A stretch of DNA of 64,000 nucleotides from an uncultured Balneola sp. (GTDB lineage: Bacteria; Bacteroidota; Rhodothermia; Balneolales; Balneolaceae). The position numbers and the translations under genes are program-made. Shown piece after piece: positions 34,366 through 44,685 of this stretch (positions are counted from its first letter, which is position 1; each line of letters opens with the position of its first letter). Below the pieces are notes generated by a model that made no database searches, was not told the origin of the DNA, and saw only the letters and a list, made by a program, of their open reading frames with translations. Location of the stretch: contig CAJXQC010000003.1 in assembly GCA_913058495.1 (NCBI GenBank), positions 62,001 through 126,000 of the forward strand, given 5' to 3'.

Positions 34366-36243
34366 CTAAATATTCTTTTTTGATAGTTCAGTAAGTCTTT
34401 TTCGGGCATAAGGTGCATAGAAACCTTGAGGATAGTCAAGTATCAGCTCTTCATAATATGAAATCACCTGAGAAACTGAAATTTCTATAGAAGGATCGTA
34501 TTCGGAGTCGTTCTCGGCTTTGGTAAATGCTTGATCAGCATATCTAGCCCTCTCCCATATTATTCGCTCTCTGTTAGATAGAACCTTGTTCTTTAACAAA
34601 ATTTCATTCGTCAAATTATAGGAAGAGCTAACACTTTGCGAAGGATTTTCTGAGAGCAAAAGTACAGCGTCGTCGTATAGTGGACTTTGAGGTTCATTTT
34701 CCAAGTAACTGATAAGCTGTGTTTTTGCAAGCTCATTATTGCCAATCAGAGTTTCAAAATAAGCATCTGCAAAAGGTTCTAAAGCTGTACCGGAGGAATC
34801 TGCAGTAAGCCCTTCCTGAATCCAAAGGCGAAGTTCTAAGGCATCATTCGCATAGTAGGAAGTATTTTGTCTACCCAGCGTTTTAAGCTGGATGGTAGCA
34901 AATTCATAATCAGAAGAGAAAAAGTCGGTCAGAGCCAGAAAGTAGCGGGTTTTTTCTGCCATCTCGCCTATCTCTGCTAACTTATTACTTTTGGTTAACG
35001 AAATTCTGGCTTGTGAGTATTGTCTGTTAGCAAGTTCAATTCTACCTTGGATATAATATTCTTCTGAGGATTCATTTTCTTTATTAAAATTTCTCAAACG
35101 GGTAAGGATATTAGTAGCAGCTTCCAAATCATGTAGGTGATCCAACACAACTTCTGATTTCATCAATAGTACTCGTGATATATATCGGTAATTAGGAGCG
35201 TTGTCTATTATTGAATTTATTTGCTCTAATGCTTTTGTGAAAAAAGTATCTCTTTGGTTTGAAAAATCTAGGTTAAAGTCCTTTATCTGCTTTGCCCACT
35301 CGGTATAAACTTTTGCGAGTTCTTCCTGACTTTGCCATTTAAGATTTCCCTCGGTTCTTTGTATGTAATATTCGAAAGCATCTACTGCTAATTCAAACTC
35401 TTTATTTCTACGTAAACTTCGTCCCAGCTGAAACAGTGAATAATTATAATTAGTAGTCGAGTTTTCGAAAGCAGTGGCAGAAGCCAAAGCTCTTCTGTAC
35501 AATTTGTTTTCCTGAAGAAGCCATATCTGTAAGCGAAATAAGGTGCTGTATACCGGATTAGTAATGGATATTTCATTCAATTTATCTTCGATCTCCAGAA
35601 TGGTAATATCATTTAAAAGCACATCATTAAAACGTAACAGTGTACGCTGAATATTAGAGACTTGATCAGGTTGAGCAGCGAGCCAAGCAATCCATTCCTG
35701 AACAGCTTCCTCATAATTTCCTGATTGCAACAGTGTTGTTGATATATCATTATAAAAAAGCTGGGGGTTATTAAACACCTCCCGGGCTTTTCTCAGAACT
35801 TCAACGGAGCGTTCAAATTCTTTTAGGTCTGCCATAACATTTGATGTGGAAATATAAAGCTGAAGACTTCGGGTATTTTCAGCAAGGTTTTTATCCCAGA
35901 TCATATAGGCTTTTCCAGTATCACCTTTAAAATGATATAGTTCCCCTTCTAAAACTTTGACTTGTGAATCTAAGTTTGGTAAAGGTTGTAATTCTGAAAG
36001 TTTGTTTAGGGCATCGTCGTATCTCTTGAGTTGAATAAAGCATTCTAAATAACGCTCAAGGAAATAAAACTCAGTAGGATTCTCTGAAACTAATTTTTCA
36101 AAAACCGGAAGAGCAGCTTCATAATTTTGCTGCTGCATAAGCCTGTTAGCAATTTGGAATTCGTTTCCCGGTTGAGCTTTTACTACTGTAGATGAAAGAA
36201 CCAGCAGGATACCTAATACAAATATGTGGAATGATTTATTCAA
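34366..36243 (-). CDS. secreted tetratricopeptide-repeat protein
   Basis: This 625-residue protein begins with a signal peptide (residues 1-24, ending VVKAQPG). The rest is helical and carries repeated TPR-like pairs, such as QNYEAALPVFEKLVSENPTE, RYDDALNKLSEL and GNYEEAVQEWIAWLAAQPD, plus a C-terminal stretch like bacterial outer-membrane assembly lipoproteins (YEELILDYPQGFYAPYARKR). No lipobox is visible. It overlaps maf by four bases upstream and abuts the GATase-like gene downstream, so maf, this gene and the GATase-like gene form one leftward operon. Probably a periplasmic scaffold. Confidence 0.85.
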   Translation of the reverse strand: MNKSFHIFVLGILLVLSSTVVKAQPGNEFQIANRLMQQQNYEAALPVFEKLVSENPTEFYFLERYLECFIQLKRYDDALNKLSELQPLPNLDSQVKVLEGELYHFKGDTGKAYMIWDKNLAENTRSLQLYISTSNVMADLKEFERSVEVLRKAREVFNNPQLFYNDISTTLLQSGNYEEAVQEWIAWLAAQPDQVSNIQRTLLRFNDVLLNDITILEIEDKLNEISITNPVYSTLFRLQIWLLQENKLYRRALASATAFENSTTNYNYSLFQLGRSLRRNKEFELAVDAFEYYIQRTEGNLKWQSQEELAKVYTEWAKQIKDFNLDFSNQRDTFFTKALEQINSIIDNAPNYRYISRVLLMKSEVVLDHLHDLEAATNILTRLRNFNKENESSEEYYIQGRIELANRQYSQARISLTKSNKLAEIGEMAEKTRYFLALTDFFSSDYEFATIQLKTLGRQNTSYYANDALELRLWIQEGLTADSSGTALEPFADAYFETLIGNNELAKTQLISYLENEPQSPLYDDAVLLLSENPSQSVSSSYNLTNEILLKNKVLSNRERIIWERARYADQAFTKAENDSEYDPSIEISVSQVISYYEELILDYPQGFYAPYARKRLTELSKKNI

Positions 36244-36848
36244 CTGTTAATTGATATACTATTAATAATAACATTTGGAAAATGTGTCTTCAGCTCGGAA
36301 TATAGTCTGTTGATCGGTAAACCTACTACATTATAAAAATCTCCTTCAATTTTTTTAACAAAAACAGCTCCCCAATCATCTTGTATTCCATAACTTCCCG
36401 CTTTGTCAAATGGACTTCCGGACTCAATATAAGCGTCAATTTCGGATTGTGTAAGTTTAGAAAAATATACCTTCGTAGCTTCTGAAAAATTTAAAGAGTT
36501 TACAATAGATGATTTATGATCTGTTTCAATAAGTGCAACACCTGTATATACAAAATGTTGTTTTCCACTCAGTTCATTTAACATTTTTGAAGCTTGATCC
36601 CTGTTTTCAGGTTTTCCTAGGATCCTGTCTTTATATACAACCACCGTATCCGAACCAATCGTGAGACTATCAGGATTAGTCTTTGATACATCACAAGCTT
36701 TTTGAAATGCTAAATTTTCAACCAACTTTACAGGGTCGGTTTCTTTAACATTCTCATTTACAGAGCTGGGGATCACTTTAAATTGTAACCTTAGTTGTTC
36801 TAATAGCTTTTTTCTTCGGGGACTTTGCGAAGCCAGGATAATTTTCAT
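36240..36848 (-). CDS. maf: Maf-family nucleotide pyrophosphatase
   Basis: At 202 residues this matches Maf/YhdE proteins, which hydrolyse dTTP, UTP or modified nucleotides to monophosphates. The signature IILASQSPRRKKLLEQL opens the protein, followed by LTIGSDTVVVYKDRILGKP and the late SPFDKAGSYGIQDDWGAVFV block with the catalytic Asp. The N-terminal SPRR is the family hallmark. It leads the operon with the TPR gene. With mazG and dut it is the third nucleotide-pool-cleaning enzyme in the window. Confidence 0.94.
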   Translation of the reverse strand: MKIILASQSPRRKKLLEQLRLQFKVIPSSVNENVKETDPVKLVENLAFQKACDVSKTNPDSLTIGSDTVVVYKDRILGKPENRDQASKMLNELSGKQHFVYTGVALIETDHKSSIVNSLNFSEATKVYFSKLTQSEIDAYIESGSPFDKAGSYGIQDDWGAVFVKKIEGDFYNVVGLPINRLYSELKTHFPNVIINSISINS

Positions 36849-36940
36849 TCAGTCAGATATCGCCTTTGCAGTTAATAGATAATTAAATAACTTCTTGTTC
36901 CGTTTCAAACTCTGAAAACGTTAAGGTTTATAAAAGATAA

Positions 36941-37192
36941 ATGGCAAAAAAGAATACAAAGAATAACGATAACCACCCTATGTTTTTCTCATCGTTTAAC
37001 TATAAACTGATTGGGATAGCGATATTTCTTATAATAGCCGGCTTTACAGCTATGTACATGGAAAATGAAATTGAAGGTTTTATTTCGTTATTCGTTTCTC
37101 CAATTATGATAATGTCTGGTTATGTGATAGTGATATTTGCGATCTTGAAGCACAACAGGGGCAAACAGGAAGAATCAGGCCAATCTTCTTAA
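36941..37192 (+). CDS. DUF3098 small membrane protein
   Basis: This 83-residue protein has a charged N-terminus and two hydrophobic segments (residues of about 25-43 and 52-69), with a short loop MENEIEGF between them. The pattern, including FNYKLIGIAIFLIIAGF, fits DUF3098, which in Bacteroidota usually lies in the ftsX-uppP neighbourhood. Here it is followed two bases later by the DUF92 gene. Role unknown. Confidence 0.8.
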   Translation: MAKKNTKNNDNHPMFFSSFNYKLIGIAIFLIIAGFTAMYMENEIEGFISLFVSPIMIMSGYVIVIFAILKHNRGKQEESGQSS

Positions 37193-37193
37193 A

Positions 37194-38012
37194 GTGACGC
37201 ACCGTCACGTAAATATCTTTTTTCTTTTTTCACTGATATTTGTCTTCTTCATATTTGGAGAAGTAAACGATCATATCAGGATAATGATCGCAATTTTACT
37301 TGCAACAATTTTTGGGATTATTGCTTTTCTATTAAACTGGCTTACTTATGATGGAGCATTAGCAGCTGCTATTTTTGGAGTGATTTCATATGGAATTGGA
37401 AGCTGGGAAGTCGCAATTATTGTATTGTTCTTCTTTGTTTCAGCATCTTTATTATCAAAAGATATTGCCGCTACTGAAGATTCATTTTCTGTTAAGTTCA
37501 GAAGGGATGGCAGACAGGTTTGGGCGAACGGTTTTTGGTTGTGTTTATGGATATTAATTTGGTTTATTTCAGAGAATTCTCTCTTTTTAGCGGCTTCTGT
37601 TGCAAGTATAGCTGCAGCAACAGCTGATACCTGGGCTACTGAATTAGGAAGTAATCCCAAAAATAAAACGTATCTGATTACAAATTTAAATGAAGTTACC
37701 TCGGGTACAGACGGAGGTATAAGTTATAAAGGAAGTCTTGGTGCTTTATTTGGAGCAGCCACCATAAGTGCTATTTGTTGGTTATTGATTGGGGAAATTT
37801 CACTTTTGATATGTATAATAATAGGTTTTACAGGTTTCTTGGGGTGTTTTGTCGATTCTTTTCTGGGGGTTAAGCTTCAGGGCAGTTCGCTTAAAATTCC
37901 CTTATTATCAAATAATGAAAACGGAAAAATTACTGTAAGTAATAATATTGTAAACTGGCTTTCAACAGGGGTGGCATCCGTTTTAGTACTTTTAATAACA
38001 TTAATAATATAA
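37194..38012 (+). CDS. DUF92 integral membrane protein (TMEM19/VTE6 family)
   Basis: The frame starts at GTG, one base after the preceding stop. The 272-residue product has about seven membrane segments. AAATADTWATELGS, VTSGTDGGISYKGSLGALFGA and FLGCFVDSFLGVKLQ are DUF92 hallmarks. Plant VTE6 of this family is a phytyl-phosphate kinase, so a prenyl-phosphate kinase role is a reasonable guess for the bacterial members, but no substrate is known here. It is coupled to DUF3098 upstream and to the symporter gene two bases downstream. Confidence 0.88.
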   Translation: MTHRHVNIFFLFSLIFVFFIFGEVNDHIRIMIAILLATIFGIIAFLLNWLTYDGALAAAIFGVISYGIGSWEVAIIVLFFFVSASLLSKDIAATEDSFSVKFRRDGRQVWANGFWLCLWILIWFISENSLFLAASVASIAAATADTWATELGSNPKNKTYLITNLNEVTSGTDGGISYKGSLGALFGAATISAICWLLIGEISLLICIIIGFTGFLGCFVDSFLGVKLQGSSLKIPLLSNNENGKITVSNNIVNWLSTGVASVLVLLITLII

Positions 38013-38013
38013 T

Positions 38014-39315
38014 ATGAAGTGGTATAGAAAATTACATTGGCAGATAATTCTAGGTTTGATATTGGGTCTGCTTTGGGGACTTGTCTCAGCTTTAGCGGGT
38101 TTTAATGAATTCACCTTGGATTTTATTAAACCTTTCGGAACCATATTTATAACACTTCTTAAACTTATTGCGGTTCCGCTGGTTTTGGCTTCCCTTGTGG
38201 CAGGTGTAACCAGTTTAAATGATACAGCATCATTGTCACGAATGGGTGGTAAAACAGTACTCATTTATCTGTGTACAACAATTTTTGCCATTACTATAGG
38301 ATTGGTTTCTGTAAATGTATGGGAGCCGGGAAAGGCACTTCCTGAAGAAACTAAAATAGAACTTCAGGAAACATATAAGGATAATGTAGGAGAGAAAGAA
38401 GAAGGAGCAATGCTTGTAAAAGAGCGCCGTCCGCTGGATTTTATTGTAGGAATTGTACCGGATAACTTTTTTAAATCTGCGAGTGAAAATTCGAATATGC
38501 TTCAGGTTGTATTCGTTGCAATATTGCTTGGAATTGGAATCATTAAAGTTGGAGGGGAAAAAGGTAAACTTCTGGTAAATGTTTTTGATTCTTTTAATGA
38601 TGTAATCATTAAGATTGTTGACTTGATCATGAAAACAGCACCATACGGTGTTTTTGCTCTAATGGCAGCATTAATTGTTGATCTGGCTGGAGACGATCTG
38701 GGAAAGGCGGGAGACTTGCTTTATGCTCTTGGAGCTTATTGTTTGGTAGTTGTTTCGGCACTTATTTTACATGTATTGCTGGTTTATACTGCGATGTTTA
38801 AGATCTTTACTAAAGTTAAACTAGGTACATTTTTTAAGGCGATAAGACCAGCAATGTTGCTAGGTTTTAGTACAAGTTCCAGTTCGGCGACTCTCCCGGT
38901 AACTATGGAAAGAGTGGAAAAAAACCTTGGAGTTGAAGAAGAGGTCTCAAGTTTTGTATTGCCAATTGGTGCAACAATTAATATGGACGGAACAAGCCTG
39001 TATCAGGCTGTAGCTGCAGTTTTTATAGCACAGGCATTAGGAATGGATTTGACAATAATCCAGCAGTTAACAATTGTACTTACCGCAACATTAGCTTCGG
39101 TTGGAGCGGCTGGAGTACCCGGAGCCGGAATTGTGATGTTGGTTGTAGTATTACAAGCAATTGAAGTGCCTGTTGAAGGAATAGCACTCATTTTAGGTGT
39201 TGACAGAATTCTGGATATGTGCAGAACAACAGTTAACATAACAGGAGATGCAGCTGTTGCGCTTACTGTAGCATCCTCTGAAGGGAAATTAGGTACACCA
39301 AACCTGGATGATTAA
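38014..39315 (+). CDS. dicarboxylate/amino acid:cation symporter (DAACS family)
   Basis: This 433-residue inner-membrane transporter belongs to the GltP/DctA family, moving glutamate, aspartate or C4-dicarboxylates with Na+ or H+. The serine-rich hairpin GFSTSSSSATLPVTME is clear, followed by FVLPIGATINMDGTSLYQAV, the NMDGT substrate/cation motif, and the second hairpin SVGAAGVPGAGIVML. DRILDMCRTTVNITGD carries the substrate-binding Asp and Asn. The loop at residues 105-130 is charged, as in eukaryotic and archaeal relatives. It closes a three-gene run with DUF3098 and DUF92. Confidence 0.94.
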   Translation: MKWYRKLHWQIILGLILGLLWGLVSALAGFNEFTLDFIKPFGTIFITLLKLIAVPLVLASLVAGVTSLNDTASLSRMGGKTVLIYLCTTIFAITIGLVSVNVWEPGKALPEETKIELQETYKDNVGEKEEGAMLVKERRPLDFIVGIVPDNFFKSASENSNMLQVVFVAILLGIGIIKVGGEKGKLLVNVFDSFNDVIIKIVDLIMKTAPYGVFALMAALIVDLAGDDLGKAGDLLYALGAYCLVVVSALILHVLLVYTAMFKIFTKVKLGTFFKAIRPAMLLGFSTSSSSATLPVTMERVEKNLGVEEEVSSFVLPIGATINMDGTSLYQAVAAVFIAQALGMDLTIIQQLTIVLTATLASVGAAGVPGAGIVMLVVVLQAIEVPVEGIALILGVDRILDMCRTTVNITGDAAVALTVASSEGKLGTPNLDD

Positions 39316-39396
39316 AAATTGGAAATTTTTTAATTTTAATATGCCTTTTAGCGTAGAAATAGTTTAATTACAGTATAGTTTTCAGCATTGTGAAAA

Positions 39397-42168
39397 ATGG
39401 GAATGCTTATGGCAGAACCGCTACAAAAGAAAGCACTTTTTAAAACATTACATATCACCCTCTGCTTCTTTGTAATTTTTATTACAAAAGATATCTATGC
39501 TCAATCACTTCTACTCCCGGGAGATATTGTGTTTGTTTCAGTTAACGCAACTTCTAATGAATTTGAGATTGTACCTTTAATAGATTTAGAAGCGGGAACG
39601 GAGTTTAGCGTTAACAACGGCATATGGAACAATGCCGAGTTGTCTTTTAGCGAGGCAGATGAGGTTGATTTTGTACTTCAAAAAAGAATAGAAGCCGGAA
39701 CGCCGTTAAAATTCGGGTCTCATTCATCTGAATACTTTATAAGATCGGGAGCCCTTAACTTATCGGACCTAAAAGAGCAGTTATTTATCTATCAAAAAGA
39801 TAAGGATCAATACCGGTTTTTATACGCGTTGGGGTGGGGAGAAAGAGGAGGCAAAAGGGATCGGTCATTTTTTGGTTCTGAAATCCCTGAAGTGCTTAAT
39901 GAAAAAAACGGAACTGTTCTCAGATTAGGTTCAAATAACAACTATCAATATTACATTAGAAACGGAGCAAGTGGAACTCAGAAAATGTTACTTTCTTTTA
40001 TTTCTAATGCCGGGTTCTGGAGAGGAAATGAAGAAACTGGATTTCCTGATTTTGGAACTTCTTTTAACCTTTTATCGCCGCCGGTAATTCTTTTTGACGA
40101 AAGCCTTTCATCAGTACAAGAGAATAGAAATAAAGCATCACTGAATGTAGCTATTTATGAGCACGACGGTTCAAAATTGACCGTTGAAGTAGCTTTTGAT
40201 TCTGTATACAGTTCGTTATCACATAATGAAATTAATGATTTTAAAACACAAAGGATCAATTTTACAGGATTAATTGGCGATGCTGTATATGAAATAGAAG
40301 TTCCAATTAAGGATGATAAAAACTACGAAGGAACTGAGTCTGCGATATTTAATCTTCAGAATTTAAGTAATGGAAGATTTGGTGATTTTATATCACATAC
40401 TGTTTTGGTTAGTGATGATGAATTGCCGGATACAAAACTTGAGATTGATGAAGGTGTAGACAGAAGTGTGCTTTTGATCCATAACCTTGAAAGCAAAGAG
40501 CTTGATATGGGAAGTTGGGAGCTTGTAAGAGGAGATATTAGAATTATTTTCCCTAGAAATACGTATCTGGGTGTAGGAGAATCACTGGTTATTGTAGGCG
40601 ACGAAAGTGGGGATTCAGGACCTGTTTCAAGTGCATATTTTATGCTTGATGAAGAAGAGTCTGAGATATTTAAATCATCCGGTACTATTAGGCTTCACAA
40701 TCATGAAGGCATAAAAGTATCAGAAATTTCATTACCCGGTAAAAAAGAAGAGCAGAACACTCAGAACTTGATTAACAATTCCAAAATTGTTTCAACTTCC
40801 GAAAATCTTAATACGATATCACAATCATCTAGATTAACTAGCGCTGTTAGCGAAACGCTGACTCCGGGATGGAAATCATTGCCAATTTCGGAAATAAATA
40901 CCCGCAACTTTACCACGACAGATTTATTCTATTGGAATACTAAAGAAGGGGAGTTCAAAAAATTTGAAGGTAATTCAACAGAAATAAAAGAGGATATTAT
41001 TTTGGTGGGTTATTTTGATGAAACTTTGTTGCCAAAATTGACCAGAATAGAAAACCAGGCTTCTGAGTCTGAAGGCTCTGAGTTTTTAGAGATTACTGTT
41101 GAGTCAATCGATATAAACAAAAACGGCATACTGGAATCAACGGAAGGATTGAATTTAGTTAAAAACAATTCTACAGATGCTTTTATGGTTGCTGAATTAG
41201 TTAAAGGATTGAAGGATGAGCTGGATATTGAAGAGGCTATTGAAGTTTATAAAAGCTCTGCTGATTTTGACAATATCACAAAAGTTGAAAAAGAAGGGGT
41301 TATTTTATCCAATGAAGTTTTTTGGTTAAAATTCAATTCTGAATTTAACCGTAAAAATCTAGCCATAGACCCGAATAATTATACTATTTCGCCTGTGGTT
41401 GAAGATCAGGTTGAAAAAGGAATATTGGAATTTGAGTTAACGGGTAATTCTAAAGCTTCCAGTTTTTTGGTTTCTTTTTCATCAGATGAAAGTGTTCCGG
41501 ATAACAGGTTGAATCTTAAACTGAATAAAGAATTGTATTTTTCAGATTTTAATGAGCTTGTGTTGACCACAAACGTGGCAGAAAACAGATATGATGTGTT
41601 TGGGATCAATACCGATGCAAACAATATAAGTTCATTACCATTAGATGTGGTATCACCCAAAAGTGGTGAACTTGAATTAAAGGTAAAAAAATGGACTGAT
41701 ATCCCTGAAGGATGGGTTATTAAATTAGAAGATCACAAAGAAGATAAATCATACGAAATTCATCAAAATTGGTCTTTAAAATTTACATATTCAGATGTTA
41801 GCCAAATTGAAACCGATAAAGCAAGATTTCCGAGTATCGATGATCGTTTTACTTTAAAAGTTATTCCTAAAGATTTGGTAGTAAAAGAAGAAAAAGATCT
41901 TCCGTTAAATGTTGAACTACATCAAAATTATCCAAATCCATTTAACCCAACTACAGTTATATCTTTTTATATGCCTGAAGAAAATATGGTTAAACTTTCA
42001 GTATTTAACATAGTAGGCCAGCCGGTCGCTGTATTAATACAGGAAAACAGAGCTCAGGGTGAGCATTCTTTTGAATGGGATGCTTCAGATTTACCTAGCG
42101 GAATATATATTTATCAGTTAGAAGTAGGTACAAAAATCATGACAAGAAAAATGACTCTTGTCAAATAA
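39397..42168 (+). CDS. large secreted protein with Calx-beta/lamin-tail-like domains and type IX sorting domain
   Basis: This 923-residue protein has a signal peptide after a short charged stretch (cleavage near IYAQS, residue 36); a later Met at residue 5 is an alternative start. Residues 38-220 resemble the spondin/lamin-tail-like N-terminal domains of Bacteroidota surface proteins (LLPGDIVFVSVNA). Around 230-350 is a Calx-beta-like segment ending DDELPDTKLE, then a lamin-tail-like stretch (LDMGSWELVRGDIRI). The C-terminal 80 residues contain [16 protein letters not shown] and end TRKMTLVK, a type A sorting domain. It differs in sequence from the three tandem proteins at 12.9-17.1 kb. Function unknown. 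Confidence 0.85.
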   Translation: MGMLMAEPLQKKALFKTLHITLCFFVIFITKDIYAQSLLLPGDIVFVSVNATSNEFEIVPLIDLEAGTEFSVNNGIWNNAELSFSEADEVDFVLQKRIEAGTPLKFGSHSSEYFIRSGALNLSDLKEQLFIYQKDKDQYRFLYALGWGERGGKRDRSFFGSEIPEVLNEKNGTVLRLGSNNNYQYYIRNGASGTQKMLLSFISNAGFWRGNEETGFPDFGTSFNLLSPPVILFDESLSSVQENRNKASLNVAIYEHDGSKLTVEVAFDSVYSSLSHNEINDFKTQRINFTGLIGDAVYEIEVPIKDDKNYEGTESAIFNLQNLSNGRFGDFISHTVLVSDDELPDTKLEIDEGVDRSVLLIHNLESKELDMGSWELVRGDIRIIFPRNTYLGVGESLVIVGDESGDSGPVSSAYFMLDEEESEIFKSSGTIRLHNHEGIKVSEISLPGKKEEQNTQNLINNSKIVSTSENLNTISQSSRLTSAVSETLTPGWKSLPISEINTRNFTTTDLFYWNTKEGEFKKFEGNSTEIKEDIILVGYFDETLLPKLTRIENQASESEGSEFLEITVESIDINKNGILESTEGLNLVKNNSTDAFMVAELVKGLKDELDIEEAIEVYKSSADFDNITKVEKEGVILSNEVFWLKFNSEFNRKNLAIDPNNYTISPVVEDQVEKGILEFELTGNSKASSFLVSFSSDESVPDNRLNLKLNKELYFSDFNELVLTTNVAENRYDVFGINTDANNISSLPLDVVSPKSGELELKVKKWTDIPEGWVIKLEDHKEDKSYEIHQNWSLKFTYSDVSQIETDKARFPSIDDRFTLKVIPKDLVVKEEKDLPLNVELHQNYPNPFNPTTVISFYMPEENMVKLSVFNIVGQPVAVLIQENRAQGEHSFEWDASDLPSGIYIYQLEVGTKIMTRKMTLVK

Positions 42169-42207
42169 CAAAAATCAAAATCTTAAAACGAACACTTCCA
42201 TCATAAA

Positions 42208-43032
42208 ATGGTAACAAAGAATATTCAAGGTATCGATGTTCCCGAAATCGGACTTGGCACTTATAAATTAATCGGGAAAGAGTGTGAACAAACAGTAAAA
42301 CTAGCCCTTAATCTTGGCTATCGACATATTGACACAGCTCAGGAATATAAAAATGAAAGAGAGATCGGAGAAGCTATAAAACATGCTCATATACCAAGAG
42401 AAGAGCTTTTTCTGACTACAAAAATTTCTTTGTTAAACATGGAAACCGATGATGTAATTAAATCTACAGAAAGATCGCTTCAGGATCTGGATGTACCTTA
42501 TTTAGATTTACTGCTGATTCATTGGCCAAATCCGGATGTGGATATTGAACAAACTATCGAGGCAATGCTTTCCATTAGGGATCAGGGTAAAGCGTTAAAT
42601 ATCGGTGTTAGTAACTTCCCAATGAAACACCTGAAGGAAGTGAACGATGAATTGGCGGCTCCTATTTTTTGTAACCAGGTAGAATACCATGCCAATTTAG
42701 GACAGTTCGATCTTCTGGATTACGCGGCGGAAAATGACCTGATGGTTACGGCGTATAGTCCTTTAGGTCAGGGAAAAATACTGGAAGAACCATTAATAAA
42801 AGAATTAGCTCAGAAGTATCAAAAATCGCCGGCTCAAATTGCATTGAGATGGTTGATTGAACAAGAGCAGGTAGTTGTTATTCCAAAAGCATCAAGCAGA
42901 GCTCACCTGGAAGAAAACATGGATATCTATGATTTTGTTCTTGAAGACGATGACTTCTACGCTATTGATGAACTTCCAAAAGATCAACGAATTGTAACTC
43001 CTGATTTTGCTCCGGATTGGGAAGCTGTTTAA
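42208..43032 (+). CDS. aldo/keto reductase
   Basis: This 274-residue protein is an NADPH-dependent carbonyl reductase of the AKR superfamily. The catalytic tetrad is in place: Asp and Tyr in YRHIDTAQEYKNE, Lys in FLTTKIS, and His in LLIHWPNPD. The C-terminal IPKASSRAHLEENMDI is the cofactor-phosphate-binding motif. It most resembles the bacterial 2,5-diketo-gluconate reductase/methylglyoxal-reducing group; the natural substrate is unknown. It faces the thioesterase gene, with seven bases between the two stops. Confidence 0.94.
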   Translation: MVTKNIQGIDVPEIGLGTYKLIGKECEQTVKLALNLGYRHIDTAQEYKNEREIGEAIKHAHIPREELFLTTKISLLNMETDDVIKSTERSLQDLDVPYLDLLLIHWPNPDVDIEQTIEAMLSIRDQGKALNIGVSNFPMKHLKEVNDELAAPIFCNQVEYHANLGQFDLLDYAAENDLMVTAYSPLGQGKILEEPLIKELAQKYQKSPAQIALRWLIEQEQVVVIPKASSRAHLEENMDIYDFVLEDDDFYAIDELPKDQRIVTPDFAPDWEAV

Positions 43033-43039
43033 AATTTGC

Positions 43040-43771
43040 TCAAGAATGAGAGAATCTGGCTTGGGCTATAACCTCATCATTCTGGTTTTTTAGTTGATGT
43101 AAAGTTGATTCAAGTTCGGATGATGTCACTTGAGAATTAATAACGTCGCCATAAAGAGCTTCTCGAAGAAACAGAATATCAATAGTATTTACTCTGGAAA
43201 TCTGACCTGTGTTCAAAGGCTCACTCATCCATTCTAAATAGCGGGCATTATTTACATGCTGATTCATATCCAGATCAGAACGACGAACAGGGATTTCTTT
43301 TTGAGAATCGGGCTCTTCAATTCTCGGAATTTTGTCTGAACGAACCGGCAGAACATGATCTCTGTCAGATAATCTGGTATTTAGGATATCTTCGGTCATC
43401 CGAACCGGGCGTCTTGTTTTCAAGCTGATCATCATCCAGTAGCTTAAACAAACAACTAGCTCGTTATTTTCCTCATCCAGAATTCTATAGTTTCTGTAAG
43501 CTCTCAATGCATCACCTGCTGCAGGCCAGGTTTCAATTTTTACGGATTCCCTCCACTTTGGAAAGCGATTTACCTTGATGTCCATTCGGTGAAGTACCCA
43601 AGTTAAATCCTGTTTATGAAGATCAGTGATATCAAAATTAAGTATCAGAGCATGATTTCCTGCTACTTCCTGAAAAAGACTGCAAACAGATGAAAGAGTG
43701 ATTTTACCGTTAGTATCAACTTCGCTTGCCCTTACTTCAAATCGTTCGGAGTAAATAGAGGTGTTGTCCAT
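43040..43771 (-). CDS. acyl-ACP thioesterase (FatA/FatB type)
   Basis: This 243-residue double hot-dog protein releases fatty acids from acyl carrier protein. The N-terminal half has [33 protein letters not shown] and the conserved FatA/B stretch [19 protein letters not shown]. The C-terminal half carries the catalytic Asn/His site in [17 protein letters not shown]. Free fatty acid from such an enzyme is the substrate class of the LuxE-like protein elsewhere in the window, but the two loci are 20 kb apart. The gene is divergent from hisF. Confidence 0.9.
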   Translation of the reverse strand: MDNTSIYSERFEVRASEVDTNGKITLSSVCSLFQEVAGNHALILNFDITDLHKQDLTWVLHRMDIKVNRFPKWRESVKIETWPAAGDALRAYRNYRILDEENNELVVCLSYWMMISLKTRRPVRMTEDILNTRLSDRDHVLPVRSDKIPRIEEPDSQKEIPVRRSDLDMNQHVNNARYLEWMSEPLNTGQISRVNTIDILFLREALYGDVINSQVTSSELESTLHQLKNQNDEVIAQARFSHS

Positions 43772-43852
43772 ATATATTATTTAATTTCTTCTGATAACTT
43801 AAAAAATGTGAATACAAGTTCCCTCATAAAAAAAGAAGCGTTAACTTACAGT

Positions 43853-44611
43853 ATGTTAACAAAAAGGATTATCCCTTGTCTGGATATAAAAGAAGGCAGA
43901 ACAGTTAAAGGAGTGAACTTTGAAGGGTTGAGAGACGCAGGTGATCCTGTTGAACTTGCCAGGAGATATTCTGATGAAGGAGCTGATGAACTGGTTTTCC
44001 TGGATATCACTGCGACTCTGGAAAAAAGAAGTACATTGATAGAGCTTGTAAAGAGAATTTCGACAGAGATCAATATTCCATTTACTGTTGGTGGCGGTAT
44101 AAAATCAGTAGAAGAAATTGAAGAATTGCTGAAAGCAGGGGCAGATAAAGTATCACTGAATAGTAGCATAGTAAAAGATCCGGAATTGATAAACAGAGCT
44201 TCAGAAGCTTTTGGAGCGCAAGCAATAGTTGCTGCAGTTGATGCGAAGCAGGTAAGTGATCATTGGGATGTATTTGTCAAAGGCGGAACGGAGAATACCG
44301 GAAAAGATGCTCTTAAATGGATGATGGAAGTGGAAGAAAGAGGTGCTGGCGAAATTCTACTTACAAGCATGGATCGAGATGGAACTAAAAAAGGCTTCGA
44401 TCTGGAGCTGCTGTGCAAGGTAAACGAGTGCGTTAGCATACCTGTAATAGCAAGTGGGGGAGCAGGAACCATACAGCACTGCATTGATGCAATATTGATT
44501 TCCAATGTGGATGCTGTTCTCGCAGCAAGCATATTTCACTTTAAAGAGATAGAAATTTCAGAACTTAAGAGAGCTTTAACTGCTGAAGGAATACCAATCA
44601 GGCCAAGTTAA
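43853..44611 (+). CDS. hisF: imidazole glycerol phosphate synthase, cyclase subunit
   Basis: From the ATG at 43853 the protein is 252 residues, the usual HisF length. A GTG at 43808 would add 15 non-conserved residues. HisF takes ammonia from HisH and PRFAR to make IGP and AICAR. It opens [20 protein letters not shown] with the catalytic Asp11, and has the second catalytic Asp in VAAVDAKQ. Both phosphate-binding loops (GGGI and ASGGAG) are there. It lies about 15 kb from hisH and hisA, so its partner subunit is encoded at another locus. Confidence 0.96.
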   Translation: MLTKRIIPCLDIKEGRTVKGVNFEGLRDAGDPVELARRYSDEGADELVFLDITATLEKRSTLIELVKRISTEINIPFTVGGGIKSVEEIEELLKAGADKVSLNSSIVKDPELINRASEAFGAQAIVAAVDAKQVSDHWDVFVKGGTENTGKDALKWMMEVEERGAGEILLTSMDRDGTKKGFDLELLCKVNECVSIPVIASGGAGTIQHCIDAILISNVDAVLAASIFHFKEIEISELKRALTAEGIPIRPS

Positions 44612-44685
44612 AAAAATAATGAAATTTTATTTATTTACGCATAATTATTAATCTCCCTAAATTAATTAATTCTCGTTAAATTAAC

